Source: Eumeta japonica
Taxonomy: Eukaryota > Arthropoda > Insecta > Lepidoptera > Psychidae
Reading direction: 5' to 3'
DNA: 64,000 nt
NCBI GenBank assembly: GCA_005406025.1
Contig: BGZK01001336.1
Location: 104,727 to 168,726 of the forward strand
The notes below the pieces were generated by a model, which saw only the letters and a program-made list of their open reading frames with translations, did not search any database and was not told the DNA's origin. Positions 10,141-22,040 of the stretch are shown in pieces (positions within the stretch are counted from its first letter, which is position 1; every line of letters begins with the position of its first letter). Position numbers and translations under genes: made by a program.

Positions 10141-12716
10141 CTCCGTGCCCCTCACAAGCAAAAAATGCGAGAGGAAATCAACACATCAAACAAAGTGAAA
10201 ATTTACAGCTGCGCCGTGTGAACCTCATACACAGTTATGAGCTCACAACCTGTCGTGTTGAATTCAAATGTTAGCAGAGCGTGGATGTCCATCGAATGTA
10301 TGTCTCTAGTTACCCCACATTAGTAACAAAGTCGTGAGGTTACAAAATAACGTCGATATGTAATATTCTTTCTTGACTTATATGTAAGAATCGTGTTTAA
10401 ATTCAATGAAAAGATTAATAAAAAATATTGGAAATGGACGATTTAGTAGGTACGTGCACGTACATAGTAGTAGGATCCCGCTCATAATACATTCAGCAGG
10501 GGTTGAGAGATTCGTGACCAACACAAAAAAATAAATATCACGTGTAATTACGAAATCGACGATATTTTTTTATTATATATATTTATCATAATGCACTGCA
10601 CTTTTTGTGGAATGTTTTGAAAATTCTTTACCATTTTTGTATATTCAAAGTTGCTTTAAAATCATTTTCGCCCGTTCGGGATCGATCCACGTGTGATTAG
10701 ATGATGGCCATTCAATAAGAAGAAATGGAAGAGGTCTACATTGCTAAAAAAAAATTGTAGAAGTTACCTAAACGACACTAGAGTTACTTACAGACACCTA
10801 ACTATCATATAGATCAGAGGTCGCTGTTCTCAATATGAGGATTTGTATACATTTTAATGACGTTTCTGGCTATAATAGTTTCATAGCCCGACAGGCGTGT
10901 TACGTGCCAGTTGCATTTACATACGTTGCGACAACAGCTTTAATGTTACACATGTAGAATCGGGTGATAAGTGTCATCAAAAATATTTTATATTTTTTTT
11001 TATAAAATATTTCTCCTATACTTCGGATGTACAAATGTACAAAGTGAGCCATCTAAACATATCCATGTCAAAATGTCTGTACATTACGCTCATCATTGTC
11101 TTCCTAACCGCTTGTGTAGGCCCGAAAGAGCTGTCAATTTTTCTAAAACCATTCAACTATTACAGAAGCATTTCAAATGTATAATGAAGTAAGTATCGCA
11201 TAGATCCACTTACGCTCCTCCTACACACAAGTATGTTCTACAAACACACGTAACGAAAAAGCAACGTTTCCCGTTTGATTGATAGCCCGGTTCGTCACTA
11301 TTGTTGTGACCGGCCGGCGCGCCTAATGAAATACGACCGAGACAAATCGCGCCGAGAGATTAATATTCCTTAGGCGGCGCTGCGTTCGTTCCTTTGTAAT
11401 TAAATAAAAAAATGTGTATACACATTTTCAGGATATCGCTGGCGAAGATTAAAAATTGCAATATTTCATCCGTTAGCGCCCGTTATGCGCACTGTTTCGT
11501 TTCTCGCGCGAAAGAAATTTTCAAATCGAATAAATGGAAATATAGTACATTAGAAGACGTAAAGTGTGCTTAGAACAAATGCTATTTCTTCAAGGAATAT
11601 TTCTGGAGCTAATTGTTCAGAGATACGCTTCTGACGTAAGATAGTTTAGAAACAGAAAAATATTTCGTACTATTAGAATCATACAAAATTGGATGTTTTT
11701 AATAATACAAAATGATAGCCAGTTTATTACAAATCTACGACGCTACTCACAAATCCCGAAATGACTCAGGATTTTAAAAACTTCATTTAAAACTGAGATT
11801 TATTATTTTCCTCTCCAGAGAAATCCACGTCTCTTTCTCAATTCGCTTATCGTGTCATTTGTATTATACATTGATATTTATAAATTTCTCCTAAAGTATT
11901 CTGATTTTTTTTTAATTCTCAATTTAACACAAAATACATTGTGAAAGTCTATGTCTCGACTGTGATAAATCCCGACACAAAACGTTGCGATGAAAATAAA
12001 TTTTCGCCTACCTTTTTTTAAACTAAATTATTTTCAACACAACATTTCAGCACACCGTGTAGGTACCACAGGAATTCTAATTGTAAGGACGCAATATTGT
12101 TTGAAGCGAAAATCATTCAGCCGGTGTTATAAAACTGTTCTTAGAGTCTTGATATAAAAGATTTTTTAATAAAAGACCTTTGATTTTGGTCTTATTTTTT
12201 TACAGACTTCTATTTAAGATACTTTTCAAACTTAATCAGTGATTTAATTTGATAAAACTCTCAGAATGAATTGTTCTCAATTATTCAATAGCTTGCACAT
12301 TCTTTTAAGTATATTAGCAGTTTTTATTCCCCATAAAACTTAAACGCTTATCATTTTATTTTATATAAAAATCAATTTGCAAGCTACCTACAATGAGCGA
12401 TTTTAGGCATTAAGTATTTAAAAAGTGTGTAAACATTTGACGGTTAATTGCACCCGATTGTTTAGTACTTAAACTGTATCCCGGGAGTAGTTAAAGTCTA
12501 AAATATATCTTAAATTTATGAATAAAGTTTTTCACACAGACGTAAGAGAGTAATCTTAAATTTATTGCGTGTTATTATCATGTATTAATAATAAAGCCCG
12601 CGTATTTACTTTCAGACATAACTCCATTTTACCTTAATCCTGAAACCGGCTCTACTGAAATTATTTAACTAATTAACCCTTCCAACAAATGATGTTCATA
12701 ACAGTTTTCCTTTTGT
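10141..12716. other. Intergenic sequence with a GC-richer block
   Basis: The stretch 11285-11520 has several CpG-rich segments (for example CCGGCCGGCGCGCC at 11310-11323 and GGCGGCGCTGCG at 11373-11384) and could be regulatory or a decayed repeat. The two overlapping ORFs at 10897-11192 show no family motif. No gene supported. Confidence 0.4.
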
Positions 12717-12890
12717 AGCAAAGTCGAGGAGCAAAGGAGCAGGCGAGCCATCATAGAATGGATGGCCTCCATCAGATATGTACACTCGGAACTTCAGACG
12801 AGTTACCAATGAGTTGCCGGCCTCTTGGGAGGGAATAGGGTATCTAGTGGAGGGGGATCGGGTTAATGGAAAGGATAGAGGGGAAGTAGT
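12717..12890 (-). repeat. Dispersed repeat fragment (LINE or SINE 3' region, minus orientation)
   Basis: Contains GGAGCAGGCGAGCC, an ATGGATGGCCTCCATC section, then TTGCCGGCCTCTTGGGAGGG, in the order seen in a common lepidopteran repeat that in its usual orientation reads CCTCCC...GCCGGCAAC...GGTGATCCGTCTGCTCG. Recognition is from memory of that consensus. Confidence 0.45.
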
Positions 12891-13504
12891 CCACAGGAAC
12901 TCTCACTCACTGGATAATACAAAATAGTGGAAGCTGCTACTTTACGTTCGTATTCTGCGGGATTATGATATTTCATCGATCGAGCTGGTCCATTCTTGTG
13001 CCGCAGCCAAAATTGCAACAGTATGGGCTCTACTATAGTTATTTCTTAGTTAGAAGAATTAGACATTTTTAGTAAAGAACCTATTCACTAATAATATTTT
13101 AGCATAACTACATAAACAGTGCTTCGATTTAATCGACTTCCTAGACACGAACAGACAGACAAAATATATACGAAATATACGAAACAATGTTTGTGTGTGC
13201 CAGGTGCTCGGTTTTAGTGCTACAAGTCAGGTCTCCTAGCACGCTCTACATCCATATGAGGCTCGCAAGTGCTTAGGCCGGCAATTGGGTCCCAGCCTCA
13301 ATAGATTTCAGGCACAACTCGACGAGACTCCTGTCCCAACTGCTGTTTAGGCTGCATTAGCAGCCATGCGATTGTACGACTTCGTTTATGTTTTTATATA
13401 CTGTACTCTTCAACTAAGAGTTCAAGAGTACAGTTTTCAATTCAAATTCAACTAATATCTGCTTTGCACATTTTTAGGGTTGCCCAACCAAACGATACTC
13501 CAAC

Positions 13505-13745
13505 AGGACCTTATCACTAAGTCTCCGCTGTCTGTCTCTCTGTCAGCGGCCTGTATCTTATGAACCGCAATAGATAAACAGTAGAAAATTTCACAGAGTA
13601 TGCACTATTTAACAACTAATAATATAAATTAAATTAAAAATTAAATAGGGCTAATAGAAGTGCGTTAGTGATACACGACTAAAAATTATTTGGCTCTGCC
13701 GTACGCTGTAAGTTTTTTTTTATTCATTTACTATTTTTAAAGAAA
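13505..13745 (+). repeat. Dispersed repeat fragment
   Basis: The run CTGTCTGTCTCTCTGTCAGC, then CCTGTATCTTATGAACCGCAATAG and GAAAATTTCACAGA matches a recalled lepidopteran repeat block (GTCTGTC...GGCTGTATCTCATGAACC...GAAATTTTCACAGATG). No coding potential. Confidence 0.45.
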
Positions 13746-14368
13746 CATTTAGTATTAAATATTGTACTGTGGTACGAAAGCCTTCGTAAGAGAATGCGAC
13801 TTCCATTTTTCCGGTTCTTTTCGGAAAATTTCATAAAATAGATAAACAACGACGAAAAACTGCTTATACAAGAGGCATACAGAACGCGTGGTCAGATCAT
13901 TAAATACACGAATTTTATCTATCAACATAATTGTTAGCCTTAGAGATATAGTTCGTTGAATAATATAATATGTTGTTCTTACTTCATATTATTTCTGATC
14001 ACACGAAAAACAAGCTATATTTTTCTCCGATATATTTTATACGAAATTACGAAAACCGATATTCTTTTCGTCTGAAGAGTCATCTCGAACCAGACAAGGT
14101 CTCTGAAAATAAAATTCACATTTTTTTTTTCGTGCAAAGGTCTTCTTGGGAGAACAAAGAAAATAAAGTGATTTTCTATTGTTTGAATATGTTATCTCCT
14201 AACTGAGTTAAGAATGGTAGAGAGATCGTCGCCGATATCGAGAATCGAACAGAGAATGGTATTGGGAGACTGATTTTTCCCGAACTTCAGCACGATGGAT
14301 ATAAAATGTACATAGCCATAGCTGATAGTCACTAATCTCAACATCGCTCGTTAAAACCAAGCTTCATT
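13746..14368. other. Intergenic sequence, nothing recognised
   Basis: No exon or named repeat supported. Confidence 0.4.
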
Positions 14369-14700
14369 TTATTCATGAATTCTATTCGCCGCGACCCGAC
14401 TCCGTAAATTTTCACCTATTCCGCGTCGTCGTTTTCGATTTACGCACGTACGAACGCGCAAACAAACGGCCGACCGCGCATCGGCGACGCCGACGCCCCG
14501 GCGCGGTGGCGCTACCGCGATCGGCCGACAGCGCAACGTCTCCGCCACCTTAATGGAAAAACCTTTGACGGCGCCGGACTGCGCGCCATTCTCCCGGCGA
14601 ACTTTCTTACGGGAGGTCCGAAAGGTAATCGGATTAGAGCGGGTTCGATGCTCAGGCCGGGCATGACTATGCGATTCCACCGCGCTGCCAGATTTTTACG
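14369..14700. promoter_or_regulatory. CpG-rich block, possible regulatory element or unannotated exon
   Basis: About 330 bases stand out from the AT-rich surroundings by many CpG dinucleotides (for example 14480-14540 and 14570-14610). A 103-codon minus-strand ORF is open across it, rich in Arg, Ala and Val, but with no recognisable domain; GC-rich sequence is often open by chance. It may be a promoter or enhancer, a 5' exon of a distant gene, or conserved non-coding DNA. The sequence alone does not decide. Confidence 0.3.
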
Positions 14701-16258
14701 GGGACATTTTAACGGCGGATGGACGAAGGAAAAGTAAATATTTTAAGGCATACGCTATTTGTAATGGTTATACGTAAGTCATGCTTCTTCTAGGAGGTTC
14801 GATCCCTAGTGCCAATTCTAATCTGTAAGTCCGATTTTGCTCGTCCGGATGCTCAAATAAAAAAAACACTTCGTGGACAACCTTTCAAAGGAAACGTATA
14901 CTAAAATATCCGCGAATCACTAAGAATAACTTGCAATAATTTTCTGTTACTTCGAGTTTAATAGTGCGAATTGCAATCACAATACTTGATGAAACTTGTA
15001 TTTATTCGTTACCAAAAGAAAATTAAGAATAAAAACAATAAGATATAAAGAATAACTCTAATAGAAAAGTGGACTATGACGATTACATGGCAAATGGATT
15101 TTTTATCCTACTTCGAATACTTTGCTCCAAAAAGTTTATATTAACTAGAATGAATGGACAATATTACATTTCTTAACTTTTTTCTTAATCAATATTTTAC
15201 CACCTTTCTTAATATTTCAACAGCAACGGTAATATAACGACAATAAATAAATCTACACGGTTTTATAAACTATTATATTATAAACATTAGCACTTTCTCT
15301 AAAATCAAAATTTTCATAGTGCATACGGAAACTATAACACAGACCGATCACACGCATTATAAAACTACTAATTTAAAACATAGTTTTATCCGCTATAAAT
15401 TTAGGTAAGCTAATATACATATGTTTAATTATATGCTATAGTTATTACAGTAACTGAAGGTGTGTCAACTCGTTCAAAAATACATTTATTCTACAATACA
15501 TAAATTTGTTTTCGTATTAACGTCTTTTTTATTTCGTATTCAGATTCATATGTGAAAATTATAATAATACTTGATGAGTGCAGAGCAAGAAGTGTGTATG
15601 ATTTGTCTATTTATCTCTGTATATGGCTAAGTAGATTCCAAGCGGATAAACATGTCTAAAAAGTTGACAATGTCAAATCGACAAAATTACAAAAAATTTT
15701 GCTCAAAATTTAGTGTCTATGGTGGTTCTAGGATCCTTTTTTTTCACCCCCCCAAGAGTGGATATCCGACATCTGGATAAACAGACGGCAGTTTAGGAGT
15801 GCACAGTGTTCCATTGCTGAGGCAGCCTCAGCCTGTAACATTTCTTCTAACATATTTGCGTGCACTGCCTACTGCCGAGGTTTCATCACAGATGAAAGAC
15901 CAAAAACAAATATAGGTGGAAAGTGATTCCAGTTCAATATTCGAAATTAGGTACCTAATCCCTTTGTACAACATTTGATTGTGAACATCATTAAGTTTGA
16001 TTTTATATCTTTTTTCGACACTTGCTGTCGGTTATCGCCCATTAATTACACTGTAATCATGTACAATGTTTATCATATGTCTCAATTGATAAAACAGGTA
16101 ATTTAAACCTAAGTTGAACCCTATTATATGTCAGAGGTCACATAAAAAACAACCATACGCCCTGACCACATGTCTCATAGAACATAAATTAAATATTCTG
16201 TATTGTATTTTTATGCTTTTATTTACTTATATTGACAAACTCACTAATAAAAAATACA
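14701..16258. other. AT-rich intergenic sequence
   Basis: A tRNA-type B-box-like GGTTCGATCCC lies at 14798-14808, perhaps a SINE remnant. Otherwise nothing recognised. Confidence 0.4.
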
Positions 16259-16261
16259 GCT

Positions 16262-16665
16262 ATGCATAAGTTATAAAAAACACATACGCACATTCCAAAA
16301 AACACATAGACAGACAGTAGCCCATTATTTACGCAATCACATGTTCTTACTGTCGGCACACAAATTTTCATCAAGATCAGTGAAAATTTTTTATTAATTG
16401 TAGAAAAATGTACAGACAGACAAACATACAAACCGGAAAACAATCGCCTACCAATTACGAAATCAAATGTTCTTACTGTATACCAATTTTAATCACAATT
16501 GGTCAAACCGTTCTTACGTTATAAAAACACACACAGACAGACAGTAAAACAACAGACAGTGGCCTATCATGTGTGCAACTACATTTTATACCAATTTTCA
16601 TTTCGATCGTCCGAAACGTTCTTGAGTTATAAGAAGACATACAGGCAGACAGACAGATTAACAAA
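16262..16665 (+). repeat. Tandem repeat, about three diverged units of ~130 bp
   Basis: Each unit contains an AAATCACATGTTCTTACTGT-like core, then ACCAATTTTCATCA, GATCGGTCAAACCGTTCTTA-like sequence, GTTATAAAAACACA and ACAGACAGACAGT. Cores lie near 16335, 16465 and 16570. The ORFs on both strands here follow the repeat and are not genes. Confidence 0.65.
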
Positions 16666-18483
16666 AATAAAAAAAAATAAAACATAGATGTTTCTTCGAT
16701 TTATTTGATTAAATTGTTCCAATTTATATACATTCACATATATATATAACGAATTTACTTTAAGTGTACAAAAACGAAAATCATACGAAACCATGAATTA
16801 AAGCTAATGCCAATATTTGCATCAATACACTATGAAGACAACGCCCTCTGCTTAATAGGATCCAGCGAACAAGCCAATTAGGAAAACACTGAGTGCAGCA
16901 GAGCTAGATATCGTACCCTGTTTCTGCTACCCTACCTACCCTCCTAGCCATGGATGTCATATGAAACGTATAGGGTGTGTTGTTCAAATTTTCTTGACGA
17001 CATTTTATTTCGAACCACCATCATACGACCATAGACCCTGAAAATAGTTAATGCGGTACCGAACAACTCAGAGCATCACTAAAGTGAAAACTATTGTATC
17101 GCGTAGACCGTCTATCTGCCGAGCGTGATGATTATATTGTATATATTATTAGACGGAAGGCGTCATCAGCACGATTAAATAATATAATTATTGCGCGAAA
17201 TTGCTACGCAAGAAGTAGCACGTCAAAACCATTACCAATATCTTTATATATATGCTGGAAATAATTTTCTAAACTCGTTTCTTTTCTTAATTTATTTTTT
17301 CAAGAGTAGAAAAACATATTATCAAAGTGTTTTTTTCAACTAATGAAAAAAAATAAGGTCTTTTGAAAACAACGTTGATTCTCAGGATTGGTATGGATCG
17401 ACGTTTGTTATACAACACTAAAGTCGATAGAAAACGCCGAACTCTGTAGAAACGGTCGATATTTCTTCCAAATTAAACAAAATTAAAGTACATTCGTAAG
17501 TTCCTGCACGAAGAAGGTAGGTATAGAAAATTTATGTATACAGTAATGCAGAAGTTGCGAGTTGCGCGACCTATATCATCGGCTACTCGCTCGGGATGTC
17601 AGAAGTTCCGAAGGATTGGATGCGGCATCCCATCGCGTGATATAAAATATTCCAGTTGTGGTCTAATTTCTTACATTTTCTTTGGAAATTTCATTTTTTC
17701 TTTTTGAGAAATACGTTTAGACAGAGTGAATTAAATACATTTAAGTAAATAAAAAATGATATAATTTTCAATGAATATAAGTCATTTGTCCCCTGTCTCA
17801 GAAATCACGTTAACATGTCTGTTTGTTATTCGTTCGGATTTTTCATTATTTTACTATTATCATTAAAATCGTCCAATGTTAAAGTCACCCAAAAGAAAAG
17901 AAAGTAAATTATGAGAGGCATGCTTAAGCAACATTGTAATAAAAATAACTAACCCAGTATATAGAGTCGGACTATACTATTCTTATAGTACAACCATATA
18001 GATAATTTATAGTGTGTGTCGTAATGATTTTCTGTGTATAATATATGATATAGATCAAAATTTGATAAAATTTACAAGGACGATAATGACCAAGAGAAAG
18101 ACCTAAGTCAAACTTAATGTATTGTGTTATAACAGTTCTTCTAGTACTACAAAATATAGACAAAATTATTCAAATAATGCAATTATTCTACTGATAGATA
18201 AAGGTGGCTTGTCACTCATATCAAAAATCATTAAACTAAAAAGTATTTCCAATTTTACAACTGAATATTTAGAAAATAATTGAATTTAAAATTTGAAAGA
18301 TCAAAAATGAAACTTTGCCACTTCTCGTTTTGACAAAATAATATCGAATGACTTCGTTTAGTAGTAGTTCGTTTATTAATTATAAAAGATGAAAGAAATA
18401 AATTTAGATAAAATAAATATAAATTTGTCATATAATTGTTGTTATGTGTGAGATAATATGTAACAATAATAACATACACTCAC
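16666..18483. other. AT-rich intergenic sequence
   Basis: No gene or clear repeat supported. Confidence 0.4.
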
Positions 18484-19049
18484 GTCTATTTCCCAGAAGA
18501 ATAATCAGAGACTATATATTTCCGCATGGTACGACTTATGCATATTTTTCTCTTGCTTGACAGACATCCGTCAATGTTTTCATGCAAGCTCGTCGATTTC
18601 GGGTGCTTAAAATTTGACCCTTTTTTAATATACTGTCAATATTGTTTGCATAGGATTTTCTAGGGCAACTCTTTACGACCTTTGTATCTCACACATTCGC
18701 TTTATAGATTTGTTTTGTCAGTCTGCTATCATTCATCTTTTCCAGGTGGCAAAATCACCGCTACATACCTCTTTTTACTCTAATTACTACATCTTTCTTC
18801 AAACCATACGACTCTCTTACATCACTATTCCTATATCTATCTTCCTGAGACATTCCACACATATTACTTAGAAATCGCATCTCCAGCACATTGATCCTAT
18901 TTTCATTTTTCTTCCACCATACCGGGTTTTCACTACCATACATAAGCGTAAAGATCAGGATCCGGATATGGATAGTCAAGCGCGCTTGTTATGAGACACT
19001 GTTGCTATTCACAATAGCAAGCAAAGCCGCATTAACTATTTTCTGCATT

Positions 19050-19410
19050 CACTCTCCTTTCGATATTGTGAAGCTTTTTGTAACTCGACGAGAGGTAAGT
19101 CTCTTAAGAAGACCAGAGATTTGAGTATTCGAAATTAAAGAGTATTTTCCTTCGATATCGATATGTTTATTGATCAGTTCTTCAATGTTCCCTTCTATTA
19201 TTTCTAAACTTTTACTTATTAAATTATTATAACAATTCACTCTTTACCACTATAAAACTTGTAAACTCGGGCATCAGCCCTCGTCCCCTTTCTCTGTACT
19301 TCTCTCTAATTCTCCTCAGTTGTTGTTCGCGAACTCGGATACGAATGTTTTGTTCTATTCTAATTTTAAACTGAACGCGAACCCGCGAACCCTCATATGC
19401 GAGCAGAGAG
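19050..19410. mobile_element. Probable nested insertion in the RTE copy
   Basis: The RTE reading is broken between its KHDIDI block (about 19450) and its NAALLAIVNSNSVS block (about 19030). The bases encoding the motif between them (canonically DIERRVNAG) seem present twice, once intact beside 19050 and once decayed at 19410-19440, which would fit a target duplication of about 25 bp. The insert holds GTTCGCGGGTTCGCG and GAGTTCGCGAAC, again hexamer-like. Identity unknown. Confidence 0.4.
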
Positions 19411-20430
19411 GTCGGATACATGCTATGTCACCTACTCCTACTACAATATCTATATCATGTTTACCATAATTTGTAAACAGACCACCGAAGTATTCGAACT
19501 CTTTCGTTTTTTCGCCTCTCTCACTGTCTATATCGCATTCACTCATGCTTTCGCGTTTTTCAAGCACTATCACCTTAATTAACAGAATCATTCATTTTAG
19601 TTACCACATCCTGCAGCCCGCATGGCGACAGTGAAGATTACTTGGTCGTCAACGTACAGTAGGCATTTGATAGACAGCTCATTCATCCGCAGTCCACACT
19701 CATACTCTTTCAAATCACACAAACAGCTATTCAAGAATTGATTAAATAGCCACTGCAAAGCTACACATCCCTGTCTGACACTCCTGCAGATATCAAACCA
19801 GTCAGTGTATGTCCCATTTATTCTGTAGCAAGCACTAGAATACCTGTATTGGGATTGCAGTGCCTGTATCAATCCGTTACTCACACCATGCATTTTTTTG
19901 CATGGTTTTCCATACATTATTTCTTTTCACTCTATTGTAAGCTTTTTCCAGATCTATAAAACTACAGGAAACCTTTTCACTGTTGGTCTAAAATTTATGT
20001 AGTAATGTTTCGTAAAAAAAAATTTGATCCGCACACCCCACCTCTATTCACAAGATCCCGCTTGTACATTCCAGATCTTGTTTTTGGTCTCATTCACAAT
20101 TCTTTCAATAATTATTTTGGCAAACAATTTGCCAACGACGCTAAGGACGCTTGTAGAGCCGTAATTTATGCAAATATGCCGTGAATCTTTCCCTTTATAG
20201 AAGGATACAATCACAGTTTTGGACCAGGCATTAGGTACCCTACGGCTTTTCCAGCATTTATTAAATAGCTAGTACAGCAGGTTTGCCATTATACTCCAAC
20301 CCTATTTTATCCAGCAGCTTCTCCAACTTTCATACGTTTTAATTCTTTCATAATTTCATCTATGCTAATTTCACTTTTATTTTCATAATTGATTATATAT
20401 TCAGTTGTTGTCATATAGTCATCTGCAACC

Positions 20431-20435
20431 ATATC
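20431..20435. repeat. Target-site duplication ATATC, left copy
   Basis: Five bases ATATC immediately before the solo LTR, repeated at 21412-21416. Removing the LTR and one copy restores a continuous RTE reading across the junction. Confidence 0.85.
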
Positions 20436-21411
20436 TGTGGAGGACGGATATTCTTTCACGGGAATGGTTCTGAATAAAACACCGTCGTCATTGCACTACA
20501 CTGGCCTCACTCCCTTCGGTGGGCGCTGCTTCCCCTCGTCTTCGAAATCGTTCCGTCGGCCGCTGCACTAGAACTGACAGCTCTTCCCGGAAGTGTTTCG
20601 GCTTATATAGTTGGGGGCGTATTACTCTCTACCGTGCAGCCGACGGGCACCCCCCGCAAGAATTCAGCCCTATTATCGTTTATTAATTAAACTATTATAA
20701 TATTTATACACAATTATAAAACAATTACCATAATTCTAGACCGTGTCCGTGATATAGAATGTCTATAACATATTGCATGCGGACACCGTATACTGTCCGC
20801 GTCCCGTCCTTCCTTTATTTTTGTCTCAACCTTTGTCCTTTATATCCCCCGTGTGTGTTGTAGCGAGCTGACTGTATGCCCTAAATTCACCTAATTTTCG
20901 GGTCATACAGCCACATGATTCCGGCTGCTACCAATGGCATGGATATATCTGTCCAGTATATCACAGGACATACTGACAGCCTGTAGGACATGCAATGAAC
21001 CGAATATATTATTTCTACATTTCAGGGACAATGAAAACATATAACAATAACTATTATTTATTGTCTGCCTGAAATCTATCCTAGGTACCCGCGTCACCTA
21101 TCCCCACTCTACCTGTCAAGTATTTCCGTCTCGCTCACGCGAGGATGATGTAATACTTTACGCTATTGCATCATTCATTTTTCATATGTGCATTCTCTAC
21201 GTTATGTTACATACAATCCGATATGTCAATTAATACGATTACAAAATTACATTAATAATGCACTTTACGGACAAAGTCGCCTATAACTCATATATACCTA
21301 TTACTATTCTATGTGAGCTAAGCCTAAATTTACATTCTCTTTTTGTGATAACTTTCATATCTATACAATCCAACTAATTTAAGCTATACTATCATGTCGT
21401 CGTCCGTAACA
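20436..21411 (-). mobile_element. Solo LTR of an LTR retrotransposon (976 bp)
   Basis: The element begins TGTGGAGGACGGATA and ends TCCGTAACA on the plus strand, that is, TG...CA termini with short inverted ends. It is bounded by perfect 5-bp ATATC duplications. It contains no coding sequence. On the minus strand a TATATAAG promoter-type box lies at 20602-20609, about 165 bases from the end of the LTR, which sets the likely orientation. A 5-bp duplication suits Ty3/gypsy or BEL/Pao elements; which of the two cannot be told. Internal sequence was presumably lost by recombination between two LTRs. Confidence 0.85.
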
Positions 21412-21416
21412 ATATC
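21412..21416. repeat. Target-site duplication ATATC, right copy
   Basis: Direct repeat of 20431-20435. Confidence 0.85.
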
Positions 21417-22040
21417 TTCACATGCAAAAACGTTTTCAAAATAATTCTTCCAGCGCTCTTTCACATGATTTTCCTCATTCGGTAAATATCCATCATCGTT
21501 TCTAATCACATTTATACATACACATTGTATCTGGGCCTTTTTTATTCCAGGCCTTTTTCAACACATTTCAAAAAAATTTTAAGTTTGCCCAGACATTATC
21601 CGAGAATCTATTGTCCTAGTGTTCTTTTATTTTATTCTTTCTTCTTATCACGCATTTTTTAACTCTTATTTTTGCATCTTTATACGTACTTTTAACATCT
21701 TTTAGCTTAACTTTCAATGTGTCCTTTCCTTGCACTCCGTGGTCGGCCTTTGCAGACAGCCATGCTTTCTTCTTTTCCTTGACAACTTTCCTTTCTTAAA
21801 ATTTCCATTATTCATTAATTTTCCTATTAAAATGTGTTTTCTTATTCACTCCATATACGTTTTTTGGTTCGTCTACTAATACATATCTCGTTACCTTCCA
21901 CAATTCAGCAAGTTCTAGACATTCATACTGTTTTGTTTCACGCATATTATCTTTCAATCGCCCAGCATAATTATTTTTAACATTATAATCCTGAATCATA
22001 CTATTTCCGGACTCGTTAATTTTGTGTGAATACAAAATTT

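Larger units (their letters stand above)
18484..22040 (-). mobile_element. RTE-type LINE, long degraded copy with nested insertions
   Basis: Read on the minus strand from about 22040 to 18484, the translation follows the order of an RTE-clade ORF2. It shows an N-terminal linker with Lys-rich VKEKKKAWLSAKADHGVQGK-like sequence (about 21800-21700), then the ISIDEIMKELKRMKVG block (20380), a NAWSKTVIVSFYKGKDS block (20220), LLSVVGK-type sequence, an IDLEKAYNRVKRN block (19950), NGLIQALQS...DWFDICRSVRQGC (19880-19770), the active site LLYVDDQVI at 19645-19656 with both aspartates kept, FGGLFTN-GKHD (19470), LMYGSENPVW (18940), CGLKKDVVIRVKRGM (18770), and the C-terminal tail ending near 18490. 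Frameshifts and stops are frequent. A solo LTR (20436-21411) and a smaller segment (about 19050-19410) interrupt it. A second, plus-strand RTE fragment lies at 36548-37692. Confidence 0.85.

Noticed and set aside
16219..16687. Three ORFs on both strands
   Set aside because: All lie in the ~130-bp tandem repeat.
20903..21097. 64-codon minus ORF as a gene
   Set aside because: Lies wholly within the solo LTR, has no known domain.
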